Below, one piece after another: positions 20,574-26,455 of a DNA stretch of 26,455 nucleotides (the stretch's first letter is position 1; each line of letters opens with the position of its first letter). Under the pieces are notes generated by a model that did not search any database, had not been told where the DNA came from, and saw only the letters and a program-made list of their open reading frames with translations. This stretch comes from an uncultured Oscillospiraceae bacterium (GTDB lineage: Bacteria > Bacillota > Clostridia > Oscillospirales > Oscillospiraceae): contig CAKTLG010000026.1 of assembly GCA_934572465.1 (NCBI GenBank), forward strand, positions 1 through 26,455, in the 5' to 3' direction. The position numbers were made by a program, and so were the translations under genes.

Positions 20574-21469
20574 CGGGACTCGGTGCGCTGATCCGGCGCA
20601 ATGTCAAGCTCTTTTTCCACGATAAGGGCATGTTCTTCACCTCGCTTATCACGCCGGTGATCCTTCTGGTGCTCTACGGCACGTTTCTGGCCGGCATTTA
20701 CCGCGACAGCTTTACCTCCGCGCTGCCTGGATACTTCAGCGTGGACAAGAGCCTGATCGACGCGACGGTCGGCGGGCAGCTCGCCTCGTCGCTGCTGGCG
20801 GTCAGCTGCGTGACGGTGGCGTTCTGCTCGAACCTGCTGATGGTGCAGGATAAGGTGAGCGGCGCGCGGCGCGACCTGACGGTCTCGCCTGTCAGGCGCT
20901 CCACGCTCGCGGTCGCCTACTTCGGCGCCTCGGCGATCACAACGCTGATCGTGAGCGTCACGGCCTACGCCGTCTGCCTTGTCTACCTTTGGCGCATGGG
21001 CTGGTACTTATCCGTCGGGGACGTGTTCGCGCTGCTGCTCGACGTGGTGCTGCTGACGCTTTTCGGCGTGGCGCTCTCGTCGTGCGTGAACGTGTTTCTT
21101 TCCACGAGCGGGCAGGCCTCGGCGGTCGGAACGATCGTCAGCGCGGGCTACGGCTTCCTCTGCGGGGCGTATATGCCGATCTCAAACTTCTCCGAGGGCC
21201 TGCAAAGAACGCTTTCGTTCCTGCCAGGCACCTACGGCACGAGCCTTCTGCGCAACCACGTGCTGCGCGGCGTGTACGAGGAGATGCGCGCGACCGGCTT
21301 TCCGGACGAGGTGATCGAGATGATCCGCGACTCGATCGACTGCAACCTCTATTTTTACGGCGACAAGGTGCCGCTTTCGGCAATGTATCTCATCCTTGCC
21401 GGCGCGGTGCTTGTGCTGACGGCGCTCTATGTGCTGCTGAACGTGCTGGCCGCGCGCAAGCGCCGCTGA
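20570..21469 (+). CDS. ABC-2 type permease, partner of the first ATPase
   Basis: A 299-residue membrane subunit with about six hydrophobic segments (MFFTSLITPVILLVLYG, LLAVSCVTVAFCSNLLM, ITTLIVSVTAYAVCLVYL, LLLDVVLLTLFGVALSS, VGTIVSAGYGFLCGAYMP, LILAGAVLVLTALYVLL). The pattern with KVSGARRDLTVSPVRR between segments 2 and 3 is typical of ABC-2 permeases of the DrrB/NodJ group. GGGAGGTG lies inside the end of the ATPase gene, and the ATG overlaps its stop (ATGA). It pairs with that ATPase to form one exporter. The second ATPase gene begins 42 nt downstream with no terminator between. Confidence 0.92.
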   Translation: MTGLGALIRRNVKLFFHDKGMFFTSLITPVILLVLYGTFLAGIYRDSFTSALPGYFSVDKSLIDATVGGQLASSLLAVSCVTVAFCSNLLMVQDKVSGARRDLTVSPVRRSTLAVAYFGASAITTLIVSVTAYAVCLVYLWRMGWYLSVGDVFALLLDVVLLTLFGVALSSCVNVFLSTSGQASAVGTIVSAGYGFLCGAYMPISNFSEGLQRTLSFLPGTYGTSLLRNHVLRGVYEEMRATGFPDEVIEMIRDSIDCNLYFYGDKVPLSAMYLILAGAVLVLTALYVLLNVLAARKRR

Positions 21470-21511
21470 GCGCGGCAAAAAATCGATCAAGAGAGAGAAA
21501 GGGAGAAAATT

Positions 21512-22225
21512 ATGCTTTATATCGACCATCTGAGCAAGTCCTTCGGCGAAAAAAAGGCCGTGGACGACCTGACGCTGCACATCGCCCCGGGCGAGATCTA
21601 CGGCTTCATCGGCCACAACGGCGCGGGCAAGACCACGACGCTCAAGTCCGTCGTCGGCATCCAGCAGTTTGACGCGGGCGAGATCCGCATCGGCGGACAC
21701 TCGATCAAGAACGAGCCGCTGGCGTGCAAGAAGATGCTGGCCTACATTCCGGACAATCCGGACCTCTACGAGTTCATGACCGGCATCAAGTACCTGAACT
21801 TCATCGCCGACATCTTCGGCGTGGGTGCGCAGGAGCGGCAGACGCGCATCCGCCGCTATGCCGACCTCTTTGAGCTGACGAATGACCTCGCCCAGCCCAT
21901 CGCGGCCTATTCCCACGGCATGAAGCAGAAGCTTGCCATCATCTCGGCCTGGCTGCACGAGCCGAAGCTCATTTTGATGGATGAACCCTTCGTCGGGCTC
22001 GACCCCAAGGCCGCGCATATCCTCAAGGGCATGATGCGCGAGGTGTGCGACGAGGGCGGCGCGATCTTCTTCTCGACGCACGTGCTCGAGGTCGCGGAGA
22101 AGCTCTGCGACAAGGTCGCCATCATCAAGGGCGGCAGGCTCATCCGCTCGGGCACGATGGAGGAGGTCAAGGGCGACGATTCGCTCGAGGAGGTCTTCCT
22201 TGAGCTGGAGGGCGAGCAATGCTGA
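21512..22225 (+). CDS. Second ABC-2 exporter ATPase
   Basis: A 237-residue ATPase. Walker A is GHNGAGKTTT (34-43), Walker B LILMDEP (153-159), and the switch His is in FFSTHVLEVAEKL (190). Two catalytic motifs are off pattern: the signature reads YSHGMKQKL (133-141) where LSGGQ is usual, and the Q-loop region reads AYIPDNPDLYEF without the Gln. Both variants are normal for the clostridial ATPases that serve large permeases of this kind. AAGGGAG precedes the ATG. It overlaps the 3' permease by 7 nt. It belongs to the same transcript as the first ATPase/permease pair, so two exporters are made together. Confidence 0.93.
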   Translation: MLYIDHLSKSFGEKKAVDDLTLHIAPGEIYGFIGHNGAGKTTTLKSVVGIQQFDAGEIRIGGHSIKNEPLACKKMLAYIPDNPDLYEFMTGIKYLNFIADIFGVGAQERQTRIRRYADLFELTNDLAQPIAAYSHGMKQKLAIISAWLHEPKLILMDEPFVGLDPKAAHILKGMMREVCDEGGAIFFSTHVLEVAEKLCDKVAIIKGGRLIRSGTMEEVKGDDSLEEVFLELEGEQC

Positions 22226-23814
22226 AAGTGCTGGTGAACAAGCAGCTGACGGAGATCTTCCGCAGCTACTTCTATGACGCAAAAAAGAATAAAAAGCGCT
22301 CCAGAGGTGCGGTCATCGGCTATATCGCGCTCTTTGTCCTGCTGATGGTCGGCCTGCTCGGCGGCATATTCACGTTCCTGTCCGTCACGCTCTGCGGCAC
22401 GCTGGCCAGCATGGGCGTGGGCTGGCTCTACTTTGCGCTGATGGGGCTGGTGGCGGTGTTTCTGGGCGCGTTCGGCAGCGTGTTCAACACGTTTTCCGGC
22501 CTGTATCTCGCCAAGGACAACGACCTGCTGCTCTCCATGCCCATTCCCGTGCGCACGCTGATGGCTGCGCGGCTGCTGACGGTCTACCTCATGGGCCTGA
22601 TGTACTCCGCGGTCGTCATCGTCCCCGCGGTCATCGTCTACTGGGTCACGGTGTCCTTTTCCGCGGCAACGATCCTCGGCGGCGTGCTGCTGACGTTTCT
22701 GATCTCCGTTTTCGTGCTGGTGCTCTCCTGCGCGCTCGGCTGGGTCATCGCGCAGCTCAGCCTCAAGCTTCGCCATAAGGGCATCATCACGGTGATCGTT
22801 TCGCTCGTGGGCATCGGGATCTATTACTTTGTCTGCTTCCGCGCAAGCGACCTGATCAGCGAGCTGCTGCTCAACGCCGTCCTGCTCGGCGAGCAGGTCG
22901 AGACGAACGCCTATCCTATCTACCTCTTCGGCCGCGTCGCCGAGGGCGACGGCATGGCGATGCTGCTTGTCACGCTTGCGGTGCTGGCGCTGTTCGCGCT
23001 GATGTGGTACCTGCTCTCAAGGAGCTTTTTGAAGGTCGTGACCTCCACAGGCCGCACGTCTCACGCCGTCTACCATGAAAAGCGCGCCGAGCGCCGCAGC
23101 GTTTCCGCGGCAATGCTCGGCAAGGAGCTCGCGCGCTTCACCGCAAGCCCGAACTATATGCTCAACTGCGGACTCGGCATCCTGCTGCTGCCGCTGGCGG
23201 GAGTGGTGCTGATCTGGAAGGGCGGGGAGGCCGTGTCGGTGCTGAACACGGTGTTCGCGTCCCGCGCGGGCTGCGCGGAGGTGCTGCTGTGCACCGGCGT
23301 ATGCACCATCGCGTCGATGAACGACATGGCGACGCCGTCCGTCTCGCTCGAGGGGAAGTCCCTCTGGCTCGCACAGTCGCTGCCTGTTGCGCCCTGGCAG
23401 GTGCTGCACGCCAAGCTCCGTATGCAGCTCCTGCTGACCGCGATCCCCGCGCTCGTGCCGCTCATCTGCATGGCGGCCATCCTGCCCGCAACGGCGGCGC
23501 TGGCGCTCGCAATGCTCACGGCGCTTGCGTACATCGCCTTCTCCGCCTGCCTTGGTCTGGCGCTCGGCGTCCTGCGGGCCAACTTTGCATGGACGAGCGA
23601 GCTTGTTCCCATCAAGCAGAGCATGGCGGTGATGATCGCGATGCTCGGCGGCTGGGCCTATGCGCTCGTGCTCGCGGGGCTGTATTTCTGGCAGGGCTGG
23701 AAGCTCGGCGCGGGCGTCTACCTTGCGATCTTCGCAGCCGTGACGCTGCTCGCCGCGGCGCTGCTGTACCGCTGGCTCAAGACGAAGGGCGCGCAGCGCT
23801 TCGCGTCGCTGTAA
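22219..23814 (+). CDS. Large ABC-2 type permease, partner of the second ATPase
   Basis: A 531-residue membrane protein with about 12 hydrophobic segments. The stretch LAKDNDLLLSMPIPVRTLMAARLL after the second segment is the hallmark of these long clostridial permeases, which seem to be two ABC-2 halves in one chain (the second half repeats the theme as LEGKSLWLAQSLPVAPWQVLHAKLRMQLLL). The basic segment KNKKRSRG near the start should be cytosolic. The start overlaps the ATPase stop by 7 nt, which couples their translation. It is the last gene of the block, and a long hairpin terminator follows. The substrate is unknown. Confidence 0.9.
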   Translation: MLKVLVNKQLTEIFRSYFYDAKKNKKRSRGAVIGYIALFVLLMVGLLGGIFTFLSVTLCGTLASMGVGWLYFALMGLVAVFLGAFGSVFNTFSGLYLAKDNDLLLSMPIPVRTLMAARLLTVYLMGLMYSAVVIVPAVIVYWVTVSFSAATILGGVLLTFLISVFVLVLSCALGWVIAQLSLKLRHKGIITVIVSLVGIGIYYFVCFRASDLISELLLNAVLLGEQVETNAYPIYLFGRVAEGDGMAMLLVTLAVLALFALMWYLLSRSFLKVVTSTGRTSHAVYHEKRAERRSVSAAMLGKELARFTASPNYMLNCGLGILLLPLAGVVLIWKGGEAVSVLNTVFASRAGCAEVLLCTGVCTIASMNDMATPSVSLEGKSLWLAQSLPVAPWQVLHAKLRMQLLLTAIPALVPLICMAAILPATAALALAMLTALAYIAFSACLGLALGVLRANFAWTSELVPIKQSMAVMIAMLGGWAYALVLAGLYFWQGWKLGAGVYLAIFAAVTLLAAALLYRWLKTKGAQRFASL

Positions 23815-23824
23815 GAAAAAGTGG

Positions 23825-23867
23825 ACGGGCCGTTCCCGCAGATGCGGGAACGGCCCGTATTTTGTTT
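23825..23867. terminator. Bidirectional terminator after the ABC block
   Basis: A 15-bp perfect stem (23825-23839 with 23844-23858), an AGAT loop and ATTTTGTTT after it. On the minus strand five T follow after 4 nt, so it can also end the small gene at 23874. Confidence 0.9.
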
Positions 23868-23873
23868 ATCCGT

Positions 23874-24446
23874 TCAGCCGCGCTCAAAGCGCACGGCGTA
23901 AGCGCCGAGCACCTGCTCGCAGGGAATGCGCGCGGCGTTCTCCGCGGTCAGCGCCTCGCGCGGATAGACGGTCTTTGCCTCGCTCGGGATGGCGGGCAGC
24001 GTTTTGCCGAGGCTGACGCCGTGCGCCCCGCCGTCAAGGAGCCAGGCAAATGTGCAGTCGCAGAACTCCTTGTTCGCCGTGCTGCGCTCGCTCGCGCGCA
24101 GCATGGGCGTCCGGTCGGGGAAGAAGCAGCCCGCGTTGTCCTTTTCGGCGGGGCAGGAGCCCTCAAGCCCCACGCCGGTGAAGGAGATGCGCAGCAGCTC
24201 CGTCGTGAAGACGACAGTTTTCCCCTCGCGCGTAAAAGGAACGCTTTCCCAGTGCGCGATGTTCAGCCAGCCGCGCAGCCCATCGTGCTCCGCGGCAGTG
24301 TTGAGCTCCAGATAACCCTCCTGTCCGCCGCGGATCTCCGCGTTGATGCGCAGCACGGGCCGCAGCGAGGAAAAGCCCTCCGGCAGCATGGCGCGCAGCC
24401 GGTCCTGCTCCGCGCCGTAGGCCATGACGAATTGCTCGATATGCAT
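23874..24446 (-). CDS. Protein of unknown function (190 residues)
   Basis: ATG 24446 follows GGAGGGA and opens 190 codons. The N-terminus MHIEQFVMAYGAEQDRLRAMLPEGFSSLRPVLRINAE slightly recalls acetoacetate-decarboxylase-like proteins, where a similar LLPeG stretch opens the fold, but I see no Schiff-base Lys context and do not assign it. The rest is beta-rich, with Cys in EGSCPAEKDNAGCFFP (95-110), ANKEFCDCTFAW (124-135) and ARIPCEQVLG (172-181). It has no signal or membrane segment, so it is cytosolic. It stands divergent from the aldo/keto-reductase-like gene 135 bp away, with back-to-back promoters, so the two may be controlled together. Confidence 0.85.
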   Translation of the reverse strand: MHIEQFVMAYGAEQDRLRAMLPEGFSSLRPVLRINAEIRGGQEGYLELNTAAEHDGLRGWLNIAHWESVPFTREGKTVVFTTELLRISFTGVGLEGSCPAEKDNAGCFFPDRTPMLRASERSTANKEFCDCTFAWLLDGGAHGVSLGKTLPAIPSEAKTVYPREALTAENAARIPCEQVLGAYAVRFERG

Positions 24447-24476
24447 AGCGATGTCCCTCCGTCGTTCGTTTTTTCC

Positions 24477-24505
24477 ATGATACCACAGTCCGCGTGCATT
24501 TGCCA
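24477..24505 (-). promoter_or_regulatory. Promoter of the 190-residue protein gene
   Basis: On the minus strand, TGGCAA (24505-24500), a 17-nt spacer and TATCAT (24482-24477), with TGG upstream (extended -10). Confidence 0.48.
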
Positions 24506-24518
24506 GCGCTTTGTCCGC

Positions 24519-24547
24519 TTGAGCGCCGCGGCAAAAACGGGTATACT
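24519..24547 (+). promoter_or_regulatory. Promoter of the aldo/keto-reductase-like gene
   Basis: TTGAGC (24519-24524), a 17-nt spacer and TATACT (24542-24547). It is divergent from the promoter at 24477-24505, with 13 nt between the two -35 boxes. Confidence 0.6.
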
Positions 24548-24581
24548 GAAGACAGCAAAACGGAAGATCGGAGGAGAAACG

Positions 24582-25676
24582 ATGGAATATCGCGTGCTGC
24601 CCCACGGGGGCGAGAGGATCGGCGTGATCGGCATGGGCGCGTCGGTCATCGGCGAGCGGCCGGAGCAGGAGATCATCGACACCGTCCGCGCGGCCTATGC
24701 GCTGGGCGTGAACTATTTTGATCTGGCCGCGGGACACGCCGCAGTGTTTGGCGCCTACGGTAAGGCGTTCGAGGGCATTCGCGACAGAGTATATCTGCAG
24801 ATCCACTTCGGCGCGGACTATACCACCGGCGAATACGGCTGGACGACGGAGCTCGACAAGATCAAGCGCTCCGTCGCGTGGCAGCTCGAGCAGCTGCGCA
24901 CGGACTACATCGACTTTGGCTTCATCCACTGCATCGACGAGGAGCACGATCTGCGCGCCTATGAGGAAAACGGCGTGCTCGACTATGTCAAGAGCCTCAA
25001 GGCACAGGGCGTCATCCGCCATCTGGGTCTGTCGTCCCATACGCCAGCGCTCGTGAACAAGGTGCTCGACATGGGCATCGTCGACGTGGTGATGTTCAGC
25101 ATCAACCCCATCTATGATTACGGCAAGGGCGATTTCGGCATCGGCGAAAATGCCGAGCGCTATGCGCTCTATGCCCGCTGCCAGCGCGAGGGCGTGGGCA
25201 TCACGGTGATGAAGCCTTTCTGCGGCGGCCAGCTGCTCGATGCGGCACAGTCGCCGTTCGGCACGGCGCTGAGCAGGCACCAGTGCATCCAGTACGCGCT
25301 CGATAAGCCGGGCGTGCTCACGGTGCTGCCGGGCTATGGCAGCGAGCGGGAGCTGCGCGAGGTGCTGAGCTACTTCGACGCGGACGAGGCCGAGCGCGAC
25401 TATTCCTGCATCAGCGGCTTTGCACCCGCCGAAACGATGGGCAAATGCGTTTACTGCAAGCACTGCCATCCCTGTCCCGCGGGGCTGGATATCGCGCTGA
25501 TCAACAAGTATTACGATCTTGCGCGGCAGGGCGACGCGCTGGCGCGTGAGCACTATCTGACGCTTGAAAAGCGCGCGGGGGACTGCGTTGGCTGCGGCCA
25601 CTGCGACCGCCGCTGCCCGTTTCACGTGCATCAGAGCGCGCGGATGCAGGAGATCCGCGCATACTTCGGCGCGTAA
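24582..25676 (+). CDS. Aldo/keto-reductase-like protein with two C-terminal [4Fe-4S] motifs
   Basis: A 364-residue protein with an AKR TIM barrel (1-280) and a ferredoxin-like tail. The tail has CVYCKHCHPCP (289-299; Cx2Cx2Cx2CP) and CVGCGHCDRRCP (335-346; Cx2Cx2Cx3CP), enough for two clusters. In the barrel, Asp47 (NYFDLA) and His116 (FIHCID) of the AKR tetrad are kept. The Tyr position is His52 (D-L-A-A-G-H against the usual D-T-A-x-x-Y), and the Lys position is His75 in VYLQIHFG. So the classic NADPH-dependent carbonyl reduction is doubtful; redox through the clusters is possible (inference). ATG 24582 follows GGAGGAGAA. An in-frame extension upstream to 23289 runs antisense through other genes and is rejected. 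A strong terminator follows. Confidence 0.92.
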   Translation: MEYRVLPHGGERIGVIGMGASVIGERPEQEIIDTVRAAYALGVNYFDLAAGHAAVFGAYGKAFEGIRDRVYLQIHFGADYTTGEYGWTTELDKIKRSVAWQLEQLRTDYIDFGFIHCIDEEHDLRAYEENGVLDYVKSLKAQGVIRHLGLSSHTPALVNKVLDMGIVDVVMFSINPIYDYGKGDFGIGENAERYALYARCQREGVGITVMKPFCGGQLLDAAQSPFGTALSRHQCIQYALDKPGVLTVLPGYGSERELREVLSYFDADEAERDYSCISGFAPAETMGKCVYCKHCHPCPAGLDIALINKYYDLARQGDALAREHYLTLEKRAGDCVGCGHCDRRCPFHVHQSARMQEIRAYFGA

Positions 25677-25695
25677 AAGCGCGCGGAAAGAGCAT

Positions 25696-25729
25696 AAAAG
25701 GAAGCGGCCCGCAGGCCGCTTCCTTTTTT
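25696..25729 (+). terminator. Intrinsic terminator of the aldo/keto-reductase-like gene
   Basis: A 14-bp perfect stem (25696-25709 with 25714-25727), loop CGCA, and six T (25724-25729). Confidence 0.95.
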
Positions 25730-25875
25730 GTCGGGCGCTTTGATCCGGATGACTCCGCTTCCAGCGCCCCGCTTGCACCGGAAGTCCGAACCGGCGCAGG
25801 CGATCGCGCTTTTGAAAGGAGGAGAGGGAAGCGTGCGGCCGGTGTTTTCTGAAAGAATAAAAGAACGCTGCAGCA
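25730..25875. other. Intergenic stretch without a supported gene
   Basis: The GC falls from high to about 45 % along this stretch. GAAAGGAGGAGAGGG (25814-25828) looks like a strong ribosome binding site before a GTG at 25832, but the frame runs antisense through the zinc-ribbon gene and is not supported. A weak AGAATAA / TTATTCT inverted repeat (25854-25882) overlaps the end of the minus-strand gene. Confidence 0.4.
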
Positions 25876-26130
25876 TTATTCTATTTTTTCTCCACAATGA
25901 GGGCAGTACTCATCTGGCAGTATTCCTTTTAAATGCAGCTGCCTATGGCAAAAGGGGCAGCGAGCGAAGACGATCCCAAAGATCAGCGCACCCAAAGAAA
26001 TCAGTAAGCCCATCACAAAAAGCGGATGTACAGGCTCTACTCCAAAAACAGCTCCGGCAATTCCGGCAATAAGCCAGCCAATAGTGATCAATACGTACAT
26101 GATATACCTGCATATATTAGGATTTTTCAT
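25876..26130 (-). CDS. Small membrane protein with C-terminal zinc ribbon
   Basis: An 84-residue protein. Two membrane helices (about 8-29 and 36-56) are followed by a zinc ribbon with CPFCH (58-62) and CPHCG (76-80), which would lie in the cytosol. ATG 26130 is chosen because GGAGGTC sits 7 nt upstream. An in-frame ATG at 26172 would add 14 residues and starts on the TAATG overlap with a short upstream frame, so coupling to that start is an alternative. GC is only about 45 %, unlike the rest of the window, which points to foreign or recently rearranged DNA next to the tRNA scar. Function unknown; zinc-ribbon membrane proteins of this size often come with quality-control or defence genes, but none is visible here. 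Confidence 0.75.
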   Translation of the reverse strand: MKNPNICRYIMYVLITIGWLIAGIAGAVFGVEPVHPLFVMGLLISLGALIFGIVFARCPFCHRQLHLKGILPDEYCPHCGEKIE

Positions 26131-26145
26131 TTGCCCGACCTCCAA

Positions 26146-26162
26146 CAAGCCATGATGGCTTG
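26146..26162 (-). promoter_or_regulatory. Inverted repeat just upstream of the zinc-ribbon gene
   Basis: CAAGCCA / TGA / TGGCTTG is a perfect 7-bp inverted repeat immediately 5' of the GGAGGTC binding site. It may be an operator or an RNA hairpin that affects ribosome access. Confidence 0.4.
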
Positions 26163-26171
26163 ATCGTATCA

Positions 26172-26270
26172 TTACACGAACACGCTCGCTATCTTGGCAT
26201 CGTAAAATTCAGGTAAATTGTATGTGTGTACGGATTTCCGGATCTCATCGACTCCCGATTTGCCGGACAC
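26172..26270 (-). pseudogene. Possible ORF remnant or 32-residue peptide
   Basis: From GTG 26270, preceded by AGGTGA, an open frame of 32 codons reads VSGKSGVDEIRKSVHTY... and ends ...YDAKIASVFV at TAA, which overlaps an ATG (TAATG) of the zinc-ribbon frame. Upstream, the frame stays open for only seven codons until a stop within the tRNA terminator. The composition looks protein-like. It could be the C-terminal end of a gene cut off by recombination at the tRNA site, or a short peptide. I do not recognise it. Confidence 0.3.
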
Positions 26271-26295
26271 GGTATCACCTGCCAATATGAAAAAG

Positions 26296-26328
26296 GCTCA
26301 CCGCAATTCTATCAGAATTACGGTGAGC
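26296..26328 (-). terminator. Terminator downstream of the tRNA-Leu 3' half
   Basis: GCTCACCG plus AATTCT pair with AGAATT plus CGGTGAGC (one C/A mismatch, ATC loop). On the minus strand five T follow. It begins 2 nt after the CCA end, the normal place for a tRNA terminator. Confidence 0.85.
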
Positions 26329-26330
26329 TT

Positions 26331-26386
26331 TGGTGCCGGTGACCGGACTCGAACCGGTACGCTGTCGCCAGCGGCGGATTTTGAGT
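26331..26386 (-). pseudogene. 3' half of a tRNA-Leu(CAA) gene, probable attachment-site scar
   Basis: Read on the minus strand: the anticodon loop CTCAAAA (anticodon CAA, 26383-26381), the 3' anticodon strand TCCGC, a long variable arm GCTG / GCGA / CAGC, a T arm ACCGG / TTCGAGT / CCGGT, the acceptor strand CACCGGC, A, and the encoded CCA (26333-26331). All are correct for a class II Leu tRNA. The 5' half is missing: the bases before the loop are AAGCA where GCGGA is needed, and no GCCGGTG acceptor strand occurs in the remaining 69 bases. The break falls exactly in the anticodon stem, the usual crossover region of tyrosine recombinases. A complete tRNA is excluded within the window. Confidence 0.85.
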
Positions 26387-26455
26387 GCTTGGCCCACGTA
26401 TTTCCACCGCAGCACTCCGCAGTCCTCCGTCGCCCCAAAGCATTGCAATTACAAG
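26387..26455. mobile_element. Probable first bases of an integrated element
   Basis: The sequence right of the tRNA fragment is not tRNA. It contains an inverted repeat GAGTGCT (26383-26389) / AGCACTC (26411-26417) and direct copies of CCGCAG (26408 and 26418), which could be recombinase binding sites. Because the tRNA reads leftward and its displaced 3' end lies here, the element should extend to the right, past the window. No integrase is visible. Confidence 0.45.

Noticed and set aside
23289..24581. N-terminal extension of the aldo/keto-reductase-like protein by 431 residues
   Set aside because: It runs out of frame through the permease gene and antisense through the 190-residue protein gene, and shows no domain.
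25832..26072. GTG frame behind GAAAGGAGGAGAGGG on the plus strand
   Set aside because: The frame is antisense to the zinc-ribbon gene and its product has no protein-like pattern. The binding-site-like run alone is not enough.
26331..26455. Complete tRNA-Leu gene running to the end of the window
   Set aside because: The 5' anticodon strand does not pair with TCCGC and no GCCGGTG acceptor strand is present. A GCGGTGGAA stretch only loosely recalls a D arm.

Overview
The window is a stretch of bacterial chromosome with high GC (mostly above 60 % by eye). It reads as Bacillota/Clostridia, most like a gut Oscillospiraceae-type organism (inference). The signs are AGGAGG-type ribosome binding sites, sigma-A promoters that often carry an extended TGn -10 element, many U-tailed hairpin terminators, a PolA without the DxE exonuclease motif, ECF S-component and XRE-membrane regulators, and a BspA-like leucine-rich secreted protein. 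No rRNA, CRISPR array, transposase or phage structural gene is visible.

Layout. 1-4645 (+): the 3' end of pnp, a lower-GC GNAT acetyltransferase, mnmE, then degV and prmA overlapping by 4 nt. 4646-6561 (-): a DUF2461 gene and gap (GAPDH), each with its own promoter and terminator. 6562-8745 (+): a two-gene unit of a cytosolic histidine-kinase-like ATPase, which lacks the phospho-acceptor histidine, and mnmA. 8769-10348 (-): a secreted 10-repeat LRR protein and a self-contained unit for a 27-residue peptide; almost identical hairpins lie on either side of the LRR gene. 10522-11676 (+): a SAM methyltransferase and an ECF S component. 11748-15919 (-): polA-rimI-tsaD. 16153-17586 (+): an AzgA-type purine permease. 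17731-23814 (+): a TetR regulator with a perfect operator, a membrane-bound XRE regulator, and a four-gene ABC block (two ATPase/permease pairs). 23874-25676: a small protein of unknown function, divergent from an aldo/keto-reductase-like protein with two [4Fe-4S] motifs. 25876-26455: AT-richer DNA with a zinc-ribbon membrane protein, a probable ORF remnant, and a 56-nt 3' half of a tRNA-Leu(CAA) gene that breaks off in the anticodon stem.

How the genes fit together. Much of the window serves RNA and ribosome maturation: PNPase (RNA turnover), MnmE and MnmA (wobble U34), TsaD (t6A37), RimI (probably S18 or TsaD-linked acetylation) and PrmA (L11 methylation). Around these sit GAPDH, PolA and a purine permease as core metabolism. 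The accessory part (17.7-25.7 kb) is a regulated export block. The right edge looks like the boundary of an integrated element: the tRNA-Leu 3' half, still followed by its terminator on the left, probably marks an attachment scar, with the element extending beyond base 26455.

Motifs, inverted repeats and -35/-10 spacings were read directly from the bases. Family names rest on remembered motifs without database searches.
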